From NCBI RefSeq assembly GCF_002209355.2, contig NZ_CP106855.1, positions 1,178,001 to 1,242,000 on the forward strand: DNA of 64,000 bases, read 5' to 3'. This document shows, in pieces, positions 17,575 to 26,479 of the stretch. The notes beneath the pieces are model-generated. The model saw only the letters and a program-made list of their open reading frames with translations, searched no databases and was not told the DNA's origin. Numbering within the stretch: the first letter of the stretch is position 1; the number at the start of each line of letters is the position of its first letter. The translations under genes and the position numbers were made by a program. The stretch is from Bdellovibrio sp. SKB1291214. Lineage in GTDB: Bacteria > Bdellovibrionota > Bdellovibrionia > Bdellovibrionales > Bdellovibrionaceae.

Positions 17575-18500
17575 TGTAACTTCACCACGCCTTTTTCAGC
17601 GATCACCGCTGAAAGAACTTTTTGTGTTTCCAAGTTTTTAACTTTAATCAAATCACCAACAAAGCCTGTGTCCTCTGCTTGGACGTTCACAGAGACCTCG
17701 AACGTGTCATCGCCAATTATGGCTTTAACTATCTGTCCCCTCTTAGCTGCCGGTTCACGTTGAAGATCAGAAGCCCATACTGGAGTTCCGACGGGAAGTG
17801 CGCGAGCGGCTAACTGCCCATTTGCATCTTCAATTCTAAGACTGTTGTCTTTAGCAAAAGTCACATCGACCATTTGCATTTGAAGATCTTGAGAAGTTAC
17901 ACGCTCCCCCTGTGAGATGAGTTTCGTCGTCACCGGGGTTAATTTAGAAACGCGAATATTGCCCGAGATCCATTTAATTTGACGTGAATCCCCGTCGCGG
18001 ATCGGCAAAAGAAAGCCACCCTTAGCACTTAGCTGAGACATATCAAGATCCCAAGCGCGATTAGATGGATTGGGCGTCGACTGAATTGTGACCTTGTATT
18101 CACAATCCGCACAGCGCGCCGTCAAATAATTCATAATCTTACGTTGAACCTCGTCACGTGACACCGGAGTTTTAGCAAACTCCACTTTCACAGTGCTGGG
18201 GATACGGAATGCAGGATTGGCTTTGCGGAATTCATCGTCTTGTTCCATTTCCTTTTTCAGGATGGTCAAAACTTCTTTCGCTTCCAATTTTTGCGAGATC
18301 AATAGTTCGCGGGCATCTTCACGAATAACGATAGAATCGATTTGCGCAACCAGTGACTCACTTGCACCCTTAACGACAGCAACATCCCCCAAACGCAACA
18401 ATGGACGCTGGGAAATCTCGACTGTCGACGGAATAGAGATCTCAGGCCTAGCAAAGGCTTGAGGACTCAATAAGAAAGTTAGAGCCAAAAGTATCTTCAT
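17571..18500 (-). CDS. flgA: Flagellar P-ring assembly chaperone FlgA
   Basis: 309 residues with a signal peptide (hydrophobic 3-17). The C-terminal SAF-type domain is typical: VTTKLISQGERVTSQDLQMQ, ARALPVGTPVWASDLQ, PAAKRGQIVKAIIGDDTFEVS, and a final KNLETQKVLSAVIAEKG. FlgA assists FlgI assembly in the periplasm. A CADCEY Cys pair lies mid-protein. It is tightly packed between flgG (five bases) and flgH (overlap). Confidence 0.93.
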   Translation of the reverse strand: MKILLALTFLLSPQAFARPEISIPSTVEISQRPLLRLGDVAVVKGASESLVAQIDSIVIREDARELLISQKLEAKEVLTILKKEMEQDDEFRKANPAFRIPSTVKVEFAKTPVSRDEVQRKIMNYLTARCADCEYKVTIQSTPNPSNRAWDLDMSQLSAKGGFLLPIRDGDSRQIKWISGNIRVSKLTPVTTKLISQGERVTSQDLQMQMVDVTFAKDNSLRIEDANGQLAARALPVGTPVWASDLQREPAAKRGQIVKAIIGDDTFEVSVNVQAEDTGFVGDLIKVKNLETQKVLSAVIAEKGVVKLQ

Positions 18501-18505
18501 TAAAA

Positions 18506-19291
18506 TTATCTCAAGTTATTGATTGATTGTAGCATCTGATCGGACGCTTGAATCACTTTAGAGTTAGTTTCATACGAACGTTGAGCTGTGATCATGTTCA
18601 CCATTTCATCCACGATGTTCACGTTCGAAGACTCGAGCTGACCTTGTGCCAGATAACCCGTACCATTCAAACCTGGACGAGACGTCACGGGCTGACCGCT
18701 TGCTGGAGTTTGCATAAATAAGTTCTTACCCATGGCCTTCAAGCCTGCTGGATTTACGAAAGTCGTCAGATCAATATTACCCACAACTTGCGGGGCATCA
18801 TTTAAGCCTTGAATCGTACGAACTTCACCCGTGGGAGCAATCTCCACACCTGAAACGTTCAACGGAATAGTAATTTCCGGTTGCAAAGTATTGCCATTTT
18901 TATCTACCAAACGACCTGTGGGATCTTTTTTAAAAGCACCGTCGCGGGTATAGGCAACATCTCCATCCGGAGTCATCACACGGAAGAAACCATTACCTTC
19001 AACTTGGATATCGAATGGATTCTTAGTGATTTGTGCATTTCCATTTTCAAAATTCTTTTGAATAGCTGCAGTGCGAACCCCGAGACCTACTTGCACACCG
19101 TTTGGAGAAACGGAGTTCATACCAGTTGCAGCGCCTGGCTCTTTTTGGGTTTGATACATTAGATCTTCGAACTCAGCGCGGGATTTTTTGAAACCATTCG
19201 TCGATACGTTGGCAATATTATTGGCAATAACATCCATATTAGTCTGTTGTGCCGCCATACCCGTAGCCGCTGTATTCAAGCTCTTAATCAT
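18506..19291 (-). CDS. flgG: Distal rod protein FlgG
   Basis: 261 residues, the family length. N-terminal rod motif TAATGMAAQQTNMDVIANNI plus ANVSTNGFKKSRAEFEDL, the central FDIQVEGNGFFRV, and C-terminal LESSNVNIVDEMVNMITAQR and YETNSKVIQASDQML are those of FlgG. It makes the distal rod crossing the P and L rings encoded downstream. Confidence 0.97.
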   Translation of the reverse strand: MIKSLNTAATGMAAQQTNMDVIANNIANVSTNGFKKSRAEFEDLMYQTQKEPGAATGMNSVSPNGVQVGLGVRTAAIQKNFENGNAQITKNPFDIQVEGNGFFRVMTPDGDVAYTRDGAFKKDPTGRLVDKNGNTLQPEITIPLNVSGVEIAPTGEVRTIQGLNDAPQVVGNIDLTTFVNPAGLKAMGKNLFMQTPASGQPVTSRPGLNGTGYLAQGQLESSNVNIVDEMVNMITAQRSYETNSKVIQASDQMLQSINNLR

Positions 19292-19336
19292 CTAAATTCC
19301 CTCCTGGAATTTTCACGAACTAAAAAATCAATTCAA

Positions 19337-20158
19337 TTATTTTACGCTACCAACAACATTGACCATTTTTTCTGCCATTTGGTCATATGCGTGGATGGCT
19401 TTTTGCGTGCTTTCAAAAACACGATTCGTCTGAATCATATCTGTCATTTCTTGGACAACATTTACGTTAGACGTTTCAACAAATCCTTGGCGAACACTTG
19501 GATTTGCGATGTTGGTTACTTCCGCATTCATATTTGGTTTAAAGCCGTACATGGAATTACCCATCTTTTGCAAAGAATCGGGATTCGTTACGTTCACCAA
19601 AGACAACTTACCAAGGTTGTTAGTTCCTTGAATTACATCACCACTGTCAGAAATCGTTACAGAACCGTTGTTAGGTTCAAAACGGATCACACGTGATGCA
19701 GGATCAGCTCCACCAGCAGCATCTGCTCTTAAAACAGGGAAGCCTTCTTTTGTTACCAATTGACCATTGCCATCCATGGTAAAGTTACCTGCACGTGTCA
19801 GTTTCACTCCACCGGGTGTTGCAACTTCGAAAAATCCTTTTCCATCAATGGCTACATCCAACGTATTTCCTGTAGGTTTCAATCCACCTTGAGAGAAATC
19901 TGTGAACGTACCCTTTGTATCAACATAGCTTTTGTCACCACCCTGCATGTTATAGAAGCTTTCTATGGATGCGACATCACGGGGGATTTGTATAACTTCA
20001 GGCGGTTTTTCGTTCGCCGTCAGATATTCCTGAAAAAGCTGTTGATCACGCTTAAAGGCAGGCGTGTTCACGTTCGCCAAGTTATTGGCGATCGTATCAA
20101 GTTTAGTACTTTGTGCCATAGCTCCACTCAGTGCTGTATAGACGCCTTTTACGCTCAT
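19337..20158 (-). CDS. flgF: Proximal rod protein FlgF
   Basis: 273 residues. Shares with FlgG the SGAMAQSTKLDTIANNLANV N-terminus, LDVAIDGKGFFEVATPGG and the C-terminal VETSNVNVVQEMTDMIQTNR; the position before flgG and the longer middle region favour FlgF. First gene of the flagellar operon, with AGAGGAG close before the ATG and a sigma-54 promoter just upstream. Confidence 0.94.
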   Translation of the reverse strand: MSVKGVYTALSGAMAQSTKLDTIANNLANVNTPAFKRDQQLFQEYLTANEKPPEVIQIPRDVASIESFYNMQGGDKSYVDTKGTFTDFSQGGLKPTGNTLDVAIDGKGFFEVATPGGVKLTRAGNFTMDGNGQLVTKEGFPVLRADAAGGADPASRVIRFEPNNGSVTISDSGDVIQGTNNLGKLSLVNVTNPDSLQKMGNSMYGFKPNMNAEVTNIANPSVRQGFVETSNVNVVQEMTDMIQTNRVFESTQKAIHAYDQMAEKMVNVVGSVK

Positions 20159-20181
20159 CAGTTCTCCTCTACGTGTTGAGC

Positions 20182-20197
20182 AGCAAGGGGTATGCCA
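20182..20197 (-). promoter_or_regulatory. Sigma-54 (RpoN) promoter of the flgF operon
   Basis: On the minus strand TGGCATACCCCTTGCT, against the consensus TGGCACGNNNNTTGCW: the -24 GG and -12 GC are exact and at the right spacing. The expected start near 20171 leaves a 13-base leader that still holds the flgF Shine-Dalgarno site. An upstream activator site was not identified. Confidence 0.85.
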
Positions 20198-20377
20198 GCA
20201 TTTGACAGGACCGATCTTAGTCTAGGAAAAGAACTCCATGCTGGACTTCTGTCGCGTTAAATTTTTATGGACTCAAGTTTTCTGCGATCTGACCGACTCA
20301 AGGACCTTCGTCATGGTGTCGTCTTACCGGCAGTTCTTTGTCGACAGTGTCAAAGAATCGACTTCATAATAATCTTT

Positions 20378-21337
20378 ATGAAAAGAACGTGGGTAGCAGC
20401 TTTCCTGACATTTCAGATTTCCGTTTCTGCCTTTGCAGAAGCCAATTTCAAAGCGGCAGTACCAACGCCCACAAATCCAGTCGCGCAGCCAAACGCTCTG
20501 ACTTTAAAAGAAAAATTGAAGGCATTAACAGCGCGCCAAACTCACGTACAATCGGACAATCTGATCTTTGATTTACCTGTGACGTACAATAAGAAAGTCA
20601 GCAAGTGGGTCGCTTACTATCAGGTTCGTGGCAATAAATGGTTTCGTGAATGGTTGCAGCGCTCTTACAAGTATATGCCTTTTATTCAATCTGAACTTAG
20701 AAAAGCCAACCTTCCAACAGATCTGGCTTATATGGTGATGATCGAAAGCGGATTTGCACCAAATGCGGTAAGCACGGCGGCTGCGGTAGGGCCTTGGCAG
20801 TTTATCGAACCAACTGGAGTTCGCTATGGTCTTAGCAAAAACTGGTGGTTGGATGAACGCCGCGATTTGCAAAAGAGCACGACGGCGGCGATTAAATATT
20901 TGAAAGATCTGCATGAAGAATTCGGCTCTTGGTACCTTGTCGCTGCAAGCTACAACATGGGCGAAAACGGCTTACGTCGTCAGATCAAAAAATATGGAAC
21001 AAAGGATTACTGGACGCTCATTAAACTTTCTGCACTTCCTGTAGAAACTCAAGAGTACGTTCCTAAAATCCTTGCTGCTATGTTGATCTCCAAAGCTCCT
21101 AACCTTTACGGCTTTCGTGACCTTGAAAAAATGGATCCCCTTGAGTACGAAACCATTTTTGTTCCTGGCGGCACTGACATAAACTCACTTGCCGATCATT
21201 TGGGTGTCACAAGAAAATCACTAAAAGATTTGAATGCCGAGCTGTATCTAGGGTACATTCCTCGTCAGGTTGCAAAGCACGCTATCCGTGTACCAAAGGG
21301 TGCAGCGTTGATGGCGTCGAGTTTTGCGAATCGTTAG
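20378..21337 (+). CDS. MltD-like lytic transglycosylase
   Basis: 319 residues with a signal peptide (cleavage after VSAFA). The SLT domain has the catalytic Glu E123 in MVMIESGFAPNAVS, then AAAVGPWQFIEPTG and the SYNMGENG motif of family-1 transglycosylases. The C-terminal part (GTDINSLADHLGVTRKSLKDLN) resembles a LysM peptidoglycan-binding module. It cleaves glycan strands in the periplasm. An in-frame ATG at 20267 would bury the signal peptide, so 20378 is used. Divergent from the flagellar operon across a gap holding the sigma-54 site. Confidence 0.9.
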   Translation: MKRTWVAAFLTFQISVSAFAEANFKAAVPTPTNPVAQPNALTLKEKLKALTARQTHVQSDNLIFDLPVTYNKKVSKWVAYYQVRGNKWFREWLQRSYKYMPFIQSELRKANLPTDLAYMVMIESGFAPNAVSTAAAVGPWQFIEPTGVRYGLSKNWWLDERRDLQKSTTAAIKYLKDLHEEFGSWYLVAASYNMGENGLRRQIKKYGTKDYWTLIKLSALPVETQEYVPKILAAMLISKAPNLYGFRDLEKMDPLEYETIFVPGGTDINSLADHLGVTRKSLKDLNAELYLGYIPRQVAKHAIRVPKGAALMASSFANR

Positions 21338-21369
21338 TACGTTTTTATTCATCGCAGAGGTTGCAACTC

Positions 21370-22557
21370 ATGAAGCCCCTAATCGTGCAAAAATACGGCG
21401 GAGCCACACTGGCAGATCCGGAAAAGATCAAAGCGGTTTCGGCGCGCGTAGCAAATCAAGCGAAAGATAATTCCCTTATCGTCGTCGTCAGTGCGATGGG
21501 AAAAACAACGAATTCACTGATCGAACTTGCAGCCCAAATTTCAACACACCCACAACGCCGCGAAATGGACATGCTTATGAGCGTGGGCGAGCGTATAAGT
21601 ATGTCGTTGGTTTCAATGGCACTGAACGATTTGGGTTGCCCAGCGATCAGCTTCACAGGAAGCCAAGCGGGAATTTTCACTGATGATTCTCACGTCAATG
21701 CTTTTATCAAAGACGTAAAAGCATTTCGCGTGGAAGAGGCGTTGAAAACTGAAAAGGTCGTGATCCTTGCAGGCTTCCAAGGTGTTTCACCAACGACCAA
21801 AGAAATCACAACATTGGGTCGTGGCGGTTCCGATACATCGGCCGTAGCGATGGCAGCAGCCTTCAATGCTGAACGCTGCGAAATCCTAAAAGATGTGCCC
21901 GCTGTATTTACTGCAGATCCTAATATCGTAAAAACTGCAAAGCCACTTCAAGAGTTGAATTATGATCAGTTAATGGAGATGACTTTCTGGGGTGCCAAAG
22001 TTCTCCACTATCGTTCTGTGGAACTTGCAAAAGTTCGCGAAGTCACTTTGTACATCGGCCCCGCTTCCAACAAAACATCTGACGGCACTCTTGTTAAAAA
22101 AGGATTGAATATGTTTGAGTCATGCAAAGCTCTTTCACTCAACTCGCACGAAACAGTTTTAGAAATCAAATCCCAAGAAAAAAACACGGCCAAGGCCTTA
22201 AAACAGCTACAAGCCCTGTTCGAAGAAAGGCAAATCGCCTTTCCACAACTCTTGCACTGTGAAATCAATCACGATCACGCAGAAATTCTGCTTACAGGCC
22301 CCCAAGAAATCATGGGCGCAGTAAAACGCGAACTACAAAACCAAAAAGCTTTCACTCTGAATCCAAAAGATTTCTCCACAGTGACCCTGACATGCACAGG
22401 TGCCACATCCCCAGAAATCCCCCAAAAAGTACTGGAAAAAATCGACGGTGCCCAACTCCAAGCCCACAAACTAATCATGAGCGCCATGAGCGTAACAGTC
22501 CTAGTAGACTCAAGCTCAAGAAAACAGACGATCGAATCTCTTCACGCCTTGGTTTAA
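21370..22557 (+). CDS. lysC: Aspartate kinase
   Basis: 395 residues. Phosphorylates aspartate at the head of the Lys/Thr/Met/diaminopimelate pathway. Motifs: VQKYGGATL at the N-terminus, VVVSAMGKTTNSL, TTLGRGGSDTSAVAMA, and the EILKDVPAVFTADPNIV segment. The C-terminal ~150 residues form ACT-type regulatory domains but are more divergent than usual, so feedback control may differ. The ATG nine bases after AGAGG is chosen over a TTG that abuts the site. asd, the next enzyme, is encoded at 49.7-50.7 kb, not in this transcript. Confidence 0.93.
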   Translation: MKPLIVQKYGGATLADPEKIKAVSARVANQAKDNSLIVVVSAMGKTTNSLIELAAQISTHPQRREMDMLMSVGERISMSLVSMALNDLGCPAISFTGSQAGIFTDDSHVNAFIKDVKAFRVEEALKTEKVVILAGFQGVSPTTKEITTLGRGGSDTSAVAMAAAFNAERCEILKDVPAVFTADPNIVKTAKPLQELNYDQLMEMTFWGAKVLHYRSVELAKVREVTLYIGPASNKTSDGTLVKKGLNMFESCKALSLNSHETVLEIKSQEKNTAKALKQLQALFEERQIAFPQLLHCEINHDHAEILLTGPQEIMGAVKRELQNQKAFTLNPKDFSTVTLTCTGATSPEIPQKVLEKIDGAQLQAHKLIMSAMSVTVLVDSSSRKQTIESLHALV

Positions 22558-22679
22558 AACCACTCCAGGGAGAAGCGAAAGCAACCTCCCTTCGAGCTAT
22601 CTAATTTTTTATATTTAAAAACTGAACCGAGGGCCTTTGAAGCGAGCCCGCGATCGAAGATGTCATCCAATTAAAAGAA

Positions 22680-24050
22680 TTAAGGTAGCAAAGAAGGGCT
22701 CATGACTTGGTACCGGTTATTAACCTTTTTCCAAATGTCACTATGAGGACCCGTGATTCCATCAGGCCCCGTTGCACCCGCAACTCCACGAGCTCCTGAC
22801 ATTTTTCCACCTGGCAAGAACTGACGAAGATCAGGACCACCTTTACCAGCAGCTGCACCTGGAGCGTTAGGATTGTAAGCACCCCCACTGCCGCCACTGC
22901 CATCGGAACCCCCACCACCAAAGGCTCCACCGCTACCACTGCCGTAGTATCCTGCGTTTACGCCGATTGCTTTTTCGGCTGCAGTTCCATCACCTTTACC
23001 ACTTCCAGAAGCACCACCAGCACCACTGCCGCTGCCACCAAAGGACACGCCGCCGCCTTGCTTACCACCCACGTCCTCAGCTCCGCCGCTGTTATTTAAA
23101 GCAGCCTGCTCGATACTTGGATTGTACAAATCACCTGTCATGTCAGTACTTGAAGCTGTTGAAGCCAAGCGACCTGAGTTATCAATTCCTGATAAACCTG
23201 TGTCACCGCCTACCACACTAGAAGTCCCCAAACATGCTGGGTCACTTGGAGTTTTAGAACAGATACAAACTTTATTGGTAGCCATGGAAGGGTTATTACA
23301 GTCCATCAAAGTCGTTGAACAGCCTGCCATAGTTGGATTCGCCGCACAGATTTCTGGTGACACAGTACCATCCGCTGAAGTCAAAGAAGCACATTGAGAA
23401 GCATTCGCAGCGGTTTGCGCGATGTTCGTCATAGCCTGCTGAGCTTCACCAATTTTCGCTGTATAGTTAGAACATTGTCTTGGAGCCTCTTGTGCACTGA
23501 CATAGGCTGATTGCATCGCCGGATTGGAAGCAGCACAAGATTTTGCATAATTCACATAGGCGTTACAGGAAGTAGAACAATCCTGAATGGAACTTGAACA
23601 CGTCAAACGATAAGCCGCTAGCGCCGCATTTGCAGCAGCAGACAATGCTGCCGAACTTGAACATGCCGCTTGAATACTAGAGGCTGATTGAGCTCCGAAG
23701 GCCAAAGCAACTTGACCAGCCATACTAGAAACGTTGTTCATGCCTTGGTTACCTTTTTCATCGCAATTACTAGCCGTCTCTGCCAACTCAGTCTCGCACT
23801 TTTGCTTATAAGTGGCCAATTGCCCGCAAGCCGCCCCCGCCATAGCATTAGAAACTGCAGCTGAACTTCCCGTCGAGCGACACTCATACAATCTGCCGCC
23901 ATTTTGACTGTTTGCCGTCGCCATACAAGTCGTCCCGTTTGAACAGGAGTTGTTACACGTATTGTTCGTATAAGCAGCTCTCGCCACTACTGCGTAAGAG
24001 AACACAAAGGTCGCGAGCAAAAATGTACGAAAAAAGATATTCATTCCCAT
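22680..24050 (-). CDS. Exported Cys- and Gly-rich protein, unknown function
   Basis: 456 residues from the chosen ATG with a signal peptide (cleavage near VARAA). The first half has about 25 Cys in an Ala/Ser/Gln-rich context with helical stretches (SSCSSSAALSAAANAALAAY type), suggesting many disulfides. Residues about 320-420 are a low-complexity Gly/Ser region (GGSGSGAGGASGSGKGDG). The C-terminus is more ordinary (LRQFLPGGKM..., HSDIWKKVNNRYQVM). No known domain. Likely surface or extracellular. The start is uncertain: ATGs at 24044, 24050 and 24059 all fit. Convergent with lysC. Confidence 0.75.
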   Translation of the reverse strand: MGMNIFFRTFLLATFVFSYAVVARAAYTNNTCNNSCSNGTTCMATANSQNGGRLYECRSTGSSAAVSNAMAGAACGQLATYKQKCETELAETASNCDEKGNQGMNNVSSMAGQVALAFGAQSASSIQAACSSSAALSAAANAALAAYRLTCSSSIQDCSTSCNAYVNYAKSCAASNPAMQSAYVSAQEAPRQCSNYTAKIGEAQQAMTNIAQTAANASQCASLTSADGTVSPEICAANPTMAGCSTTLMDCNNPSMATNKVCICSKTPSDPACLGTSSVVGGDTGLSGIDNSGRLASTASSTDMTGDLYNPSIEQAALNNSGGAEDVGGKQGGGVSFGGSGSGAGGASGSGKGDGTAAEKAIGVNAGYYGSGSGGAFGGGGSDGSGGSGGAYNPNAPGAAAGKGGPDLRQFLPGGKMSGARGVAGATGPDGITGPHSDIWKKVNNRYQVMSPSLLP

Positions 24051-24195
24051 AGGTAACATATCGGCTTCACAAGGGTTTAACTTGATCAAATAGCAAGACG
24101 AACATACGCTCAAGTTCTCATTATGAGACACTGGTTTATGCCTACTCAAATATAGGCAAAACAGCTAGGCTTCATTACAGATTAGGAGGCAACCC

Positions 24196-24681
24196 ATGGA
24201 ACAAACTTTTCAGTCCTTCACCGTTAAAGACTCCGCAGGTCGTGACATCAACCTCGAGAAATATAAAGGCCAAGTGGTCCTTGTTGTAAACGTGGCCAGC
24301 AAGTGCGGCTTTACTCCCCAATACTCGGGCTTAGAGGAACTTTACGCGAAATTTAAAGATCAAGGTTTTGTGATTCTTGGATTCCCGTGCAATCAGTTCG
24401 GCGCCCAAGAGCCAGGTACTAACGACGAAATCCAGCAGTTTTGTTCGCTCAATTACGGAGTGCAATTTCCAGTTATGGGCAAGGTCGATGTGAACGGTAA
24501 AGACGAAGCACCCGTATTCAAATGGTTGAAAGAATCAGCGCCGGGTTTCATGGGAACAGAATTTATTAAGTGGAACTTTACAAAATTTTTGATCGGAAAA
24601 GATGGAAAAGTTTTGAAACGTTATGCTCCTAAAGATGAGCCAAAAGACTTAATCAAAGACATCCAAAAGGCCCTTGCTTAG
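24196..24681 (+). CDS. Glutathione peroxidase family thiol peroxidase
   Basis: 161 residues, typical of the small bacterial GPx type. The peroxidatic site is Cys (not selenocysteine): C37 in NVASKCGFTPQY; C65 in FPCNQFG supplies the probable resolving partner and Q67-region plus WNFTKFLI complete the catalytic set. Such Cys-GPx enzymes usually take electrons from thioredoxin and reduce lipid and organic hydroperoxides. A strong AGGAGG lies before the ATG. Single gene. The C-terminal half is unremarkable. Confidence 0.95.
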   Translation: MEQTFQSFTVKDSAGRDINLEKYKGQVVLVVNVASKCGFTPQYSGLEELYAKFKDQGFVILGFPCNQFGAQEPGTNDEIQQFCSLNYGVQFPVMGKVDVNGKDEAPVFKWLKESAPGFMGTEFIKWNFTKFLIGKDGKVLKRYAPKDEPKDLIKDIQKALA

Positions 24682-24855
24682 AGGGAAAAATCGCTCTTTA
24701 CACGCTCAATTCACAAGGCTTTCACAAGTCTTGTGAAAGCCTGTTCACTGCTCCGGTGAAGGGTTTATGATCTCACCATATTGACTCTTTCGCGATAATC
24801 AACGAAATCAGGTCCATCGAAGTTAATGTTTTACAAACTTAAAAAAGGATCACAT

Positions 24856-25152
24856 ATGAAATCACTAGTTATCGCTCTTTCTTTCTTGGTAGCAGCTCCA
24901 GCATTCGCAACTTCTTCAAATGAATGTATCACTCAATTGCTTCAAAAAGGTTACTTCTTGGATCAAGCAAAAGTTCTTTGCACTAAATCTGAAACTGCAA
25001 CTTGCAACGTAAGCGCTATCATGGCTGAAACTGGTTATGATTACTCTCGTGCAGCTTCTCTTTGCCCACGTTCTTACAAATCAAATGCAGCGATCAACGA
25101 GTGCGTAGCTCAAGGTTATGACTACTCTGCTTGCGCTCAAATGAACCACTAA
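24856..25152 (+). CDS. Small secreted six-Cys protein
   Basis: 98 residues, with a signal peptide (cleavage after PAFA) and 79 mature residues. Cys-containing units repeat: SNECITQLLQKGYFLDQAKVLC, TCNVSAIMAETGYDYSRAASLC and NECVAQGYDYSACAQ share a C-x(n)-G-Y-x-x-x-A-x-x-x-C design, so it looks like three short helical hairpins each closed by a disulfide. AAGGA precedes the inner ATG; an ATG ten codons upstream is less likely. It ends at a strong terminator. Function unknown. Confidence 0.85.
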   Translation: MKSLVIALSFLVAAPAFATSSNECITQLLQKGYFLDQAKVLCTKSETATCNVSAIMAETGYDYSRAASLCPRSYKSNAAINECVAQGYDYSACAQMNH

Positions 25153-25183
25153 TTAATCCCAGTTTATTAGGATTAGATTTTTG

Positions 25184-25215
25184 AAACCCGCTCGCCCCTC
25201 GAGCGGGTTTTTTTA
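25184..25215 (+). terminator. Terminator after the six-Cys protein
   Basis: Ten-pair stem AAACCCGCTC/GAGCGGGTTT with a seven-base loop and a T run. Confidence 0.9.
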
Positions 25216-25295
25216 TTTTGAATCTGAGTTTTTTCGTCCAAAATATAGACACAATTCAAATCTTTCAGATTCCACTCTAGACCCCAGTCTAGCTC

Positions 25296-25303
25296 GCCGA
25301 TAA
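25296..25303 (+). promoter_or_regulatory. Possible sigma-28 -10 element directly before an ATG
   Basis: A perfect GCCGATAA lies eight bases before the start codon of the next gene. The -35 at the required spacing is poor (CTAGACCC), so this is weak; if used, the mRNA would be leaderless. Confidence 0.25.
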
Positions 25304-25310
25304 GCTTTAC

Positions 25311-25721
25311 ATGAAAACAGGTAAAGTTATTCAAGCCAAAGATGCATTCGAGCTGTACGGTAAAGTCAGATCTGAAATTCATTTTAATGATTTCACTCCC
25401 CGCACATTCACTATTTACCATTTCAAAAGAATTTCTGAATCAGAATATCTTGTCGATGACATGCTTCAAGGCGTGAACCACGACAATACTCAAGATTTTA
25501 TCGCCAAGTTTCCGGACTATGACACCTTCTGCGGAGTGGATTCTACCGGAAAAGAACATTTGTTTTCATTTGGAAGCAAAGAACTTTATGCCACTGTGGT
25601 TTATACTTCAGCAAAATCATGGACAGAGATTTATGAAGACCACCTGGGCAATCCTCGTTACAACGAGTATTTAAGAACCCAGGCGATCATGAGTCAGACG
25701 GAAAAGAAAATCGCGTCTTAA
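25311..25721 (+). CDS. Conserved-looking cytosolic protein of unknown function
   Basis: 136 residues, no signal peptide or membrane segment, balanced composition, several aromatic residues (FELYGK, FTIYHFKRISESEY, FPDYDTFCG). No domain recognised. There is no Shine-Dalgarno site; the ATG follows a GCCGATAA box by eight bases, so leaderless translation is possible. Codon use resembles its neighbours. It ends three bases before the stop of the convergent gene. Confidence 0.65.
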   Translation: MKTGKVIQAKDAFELYGKVRSEIHFNDFTPRTFTIYHFKRISESEYLVDDMLQGVNHDNTQDFIAKFPDYDTFCGVDSTGKEHLFSFGSKELYATVVYTSAKSWTEIYEDHLGNPRYNEYLRTQAIMSQTEKKIAS

Positions 25722-25724
25722 GAA

Positions 25725-26138
25725 TTACCAGTTAATGATTTCTTCAGCCAGTTCCATGTCGGAACTTTCAACTTCAGGCGCAAGGTTGCGCAACAACTCC
25801 AAAGAACGAACAAGCTTCACACCTTTCACATCACCTTCAGTTGCAATGTAAACAGCAGCATCGTCTTTTGAATCCGCGATGATTTGTTTGTATGCGCAGG
25901 ATTGTGATGAATCACAAGCAGTAGAAGACGTCAAAAGCACGCCAGACACAGACAAGAAAATTGCAGCGATCAAACCTGCATCATTGTCATCATGACGACC
26001 ACCATGATGTGGAGGACCGTGATGCCCACCATGTCCAGGACCGCGACCGTAACCTGGGCCACCATGACCATGGCCAGGACCCGCGAATGCAGAAGCAGTG
26101 AATGCAATTACTACAAGAGATACCAAGATACTTTTCAT
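25725..26138 (-). CDS. Secreted His/Gly-rich protein with DUF2388-like C-terminus
   Basis: 137 residues: signal peptide (cleavage after SAFA), a His/Gly/Pro-rich stretch (about 20-50, repeats of GHGG, GPPHHGG) that could bind metal, a hydrophobic segment (LIAAIFLSVSGVLL), and a C-terminal part with the order DDAAxxIATEGDVKGVKL...LRNLAPEVESSDMELAEEI that resembles DUF2388 proteins of Pseudomonas. The family link is from pattern memory. The Cys pair STACDSSQSCAY may form a disulfide. Confidence 0.7.
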   Translation of the reverse strand: MKSILVSLVVIAFTASAFAGPGHGHGGPGYGRGPGHGGHHGPPHHGGRHDDNDAGLIAAIFLSVSGVLLTSSTACDSSQSCAYKQIIADSKDDAAVYIATEGDVKGVKLVRSLELLRNLAPEVESSDMELAEEIINW

Positions 26139-26479
26139 TTTTTAACCCCCGTGATTAACATGCGGTTCATATATACAAAGAGTCTGCCAAGCTCTCAAAT
26201 AACTCTTTTGCAATAGATTCCGTTTGGGAGTGTGTGACAGAAATTTTCAGAGACATTTTGTCTCTGGCAGTTGTTTGTGAAACGTGGCGGCGAACTCGAA
26301 TGACACCAGTGAAGTCGACTCAGAATGAAAGACTCATTTTGATTGCCTAACTTATTTTAGACAGTGTCCATTCCTTCGCCAACTATACTGCTTCATTGAC
26401 ACCTGATTAGTTTATAGACGGCACTGTGCTTGCATATTCGTTTATACATACTCACGTTGATTGATAAGAGGTTCTGCAA
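26139..26479. other. Divergent intergenic region, 341 bases
   Basis: Lies between two divergent secreted-protein genes, so it must hold both promoters. A perfect CAGAGACA/TGTCTCTG hairpin sits at 26248-26266. A TTGACA occurs near 26396 but without a well-spaced -10. No gene was found. Confidence 0.5.

Noticed and set aside
22566-22590. AGGGAG/CTCCCT hairpin after lysC
   Set aside because: Short stem, large loop, no immediate T run; not called as a terminator.
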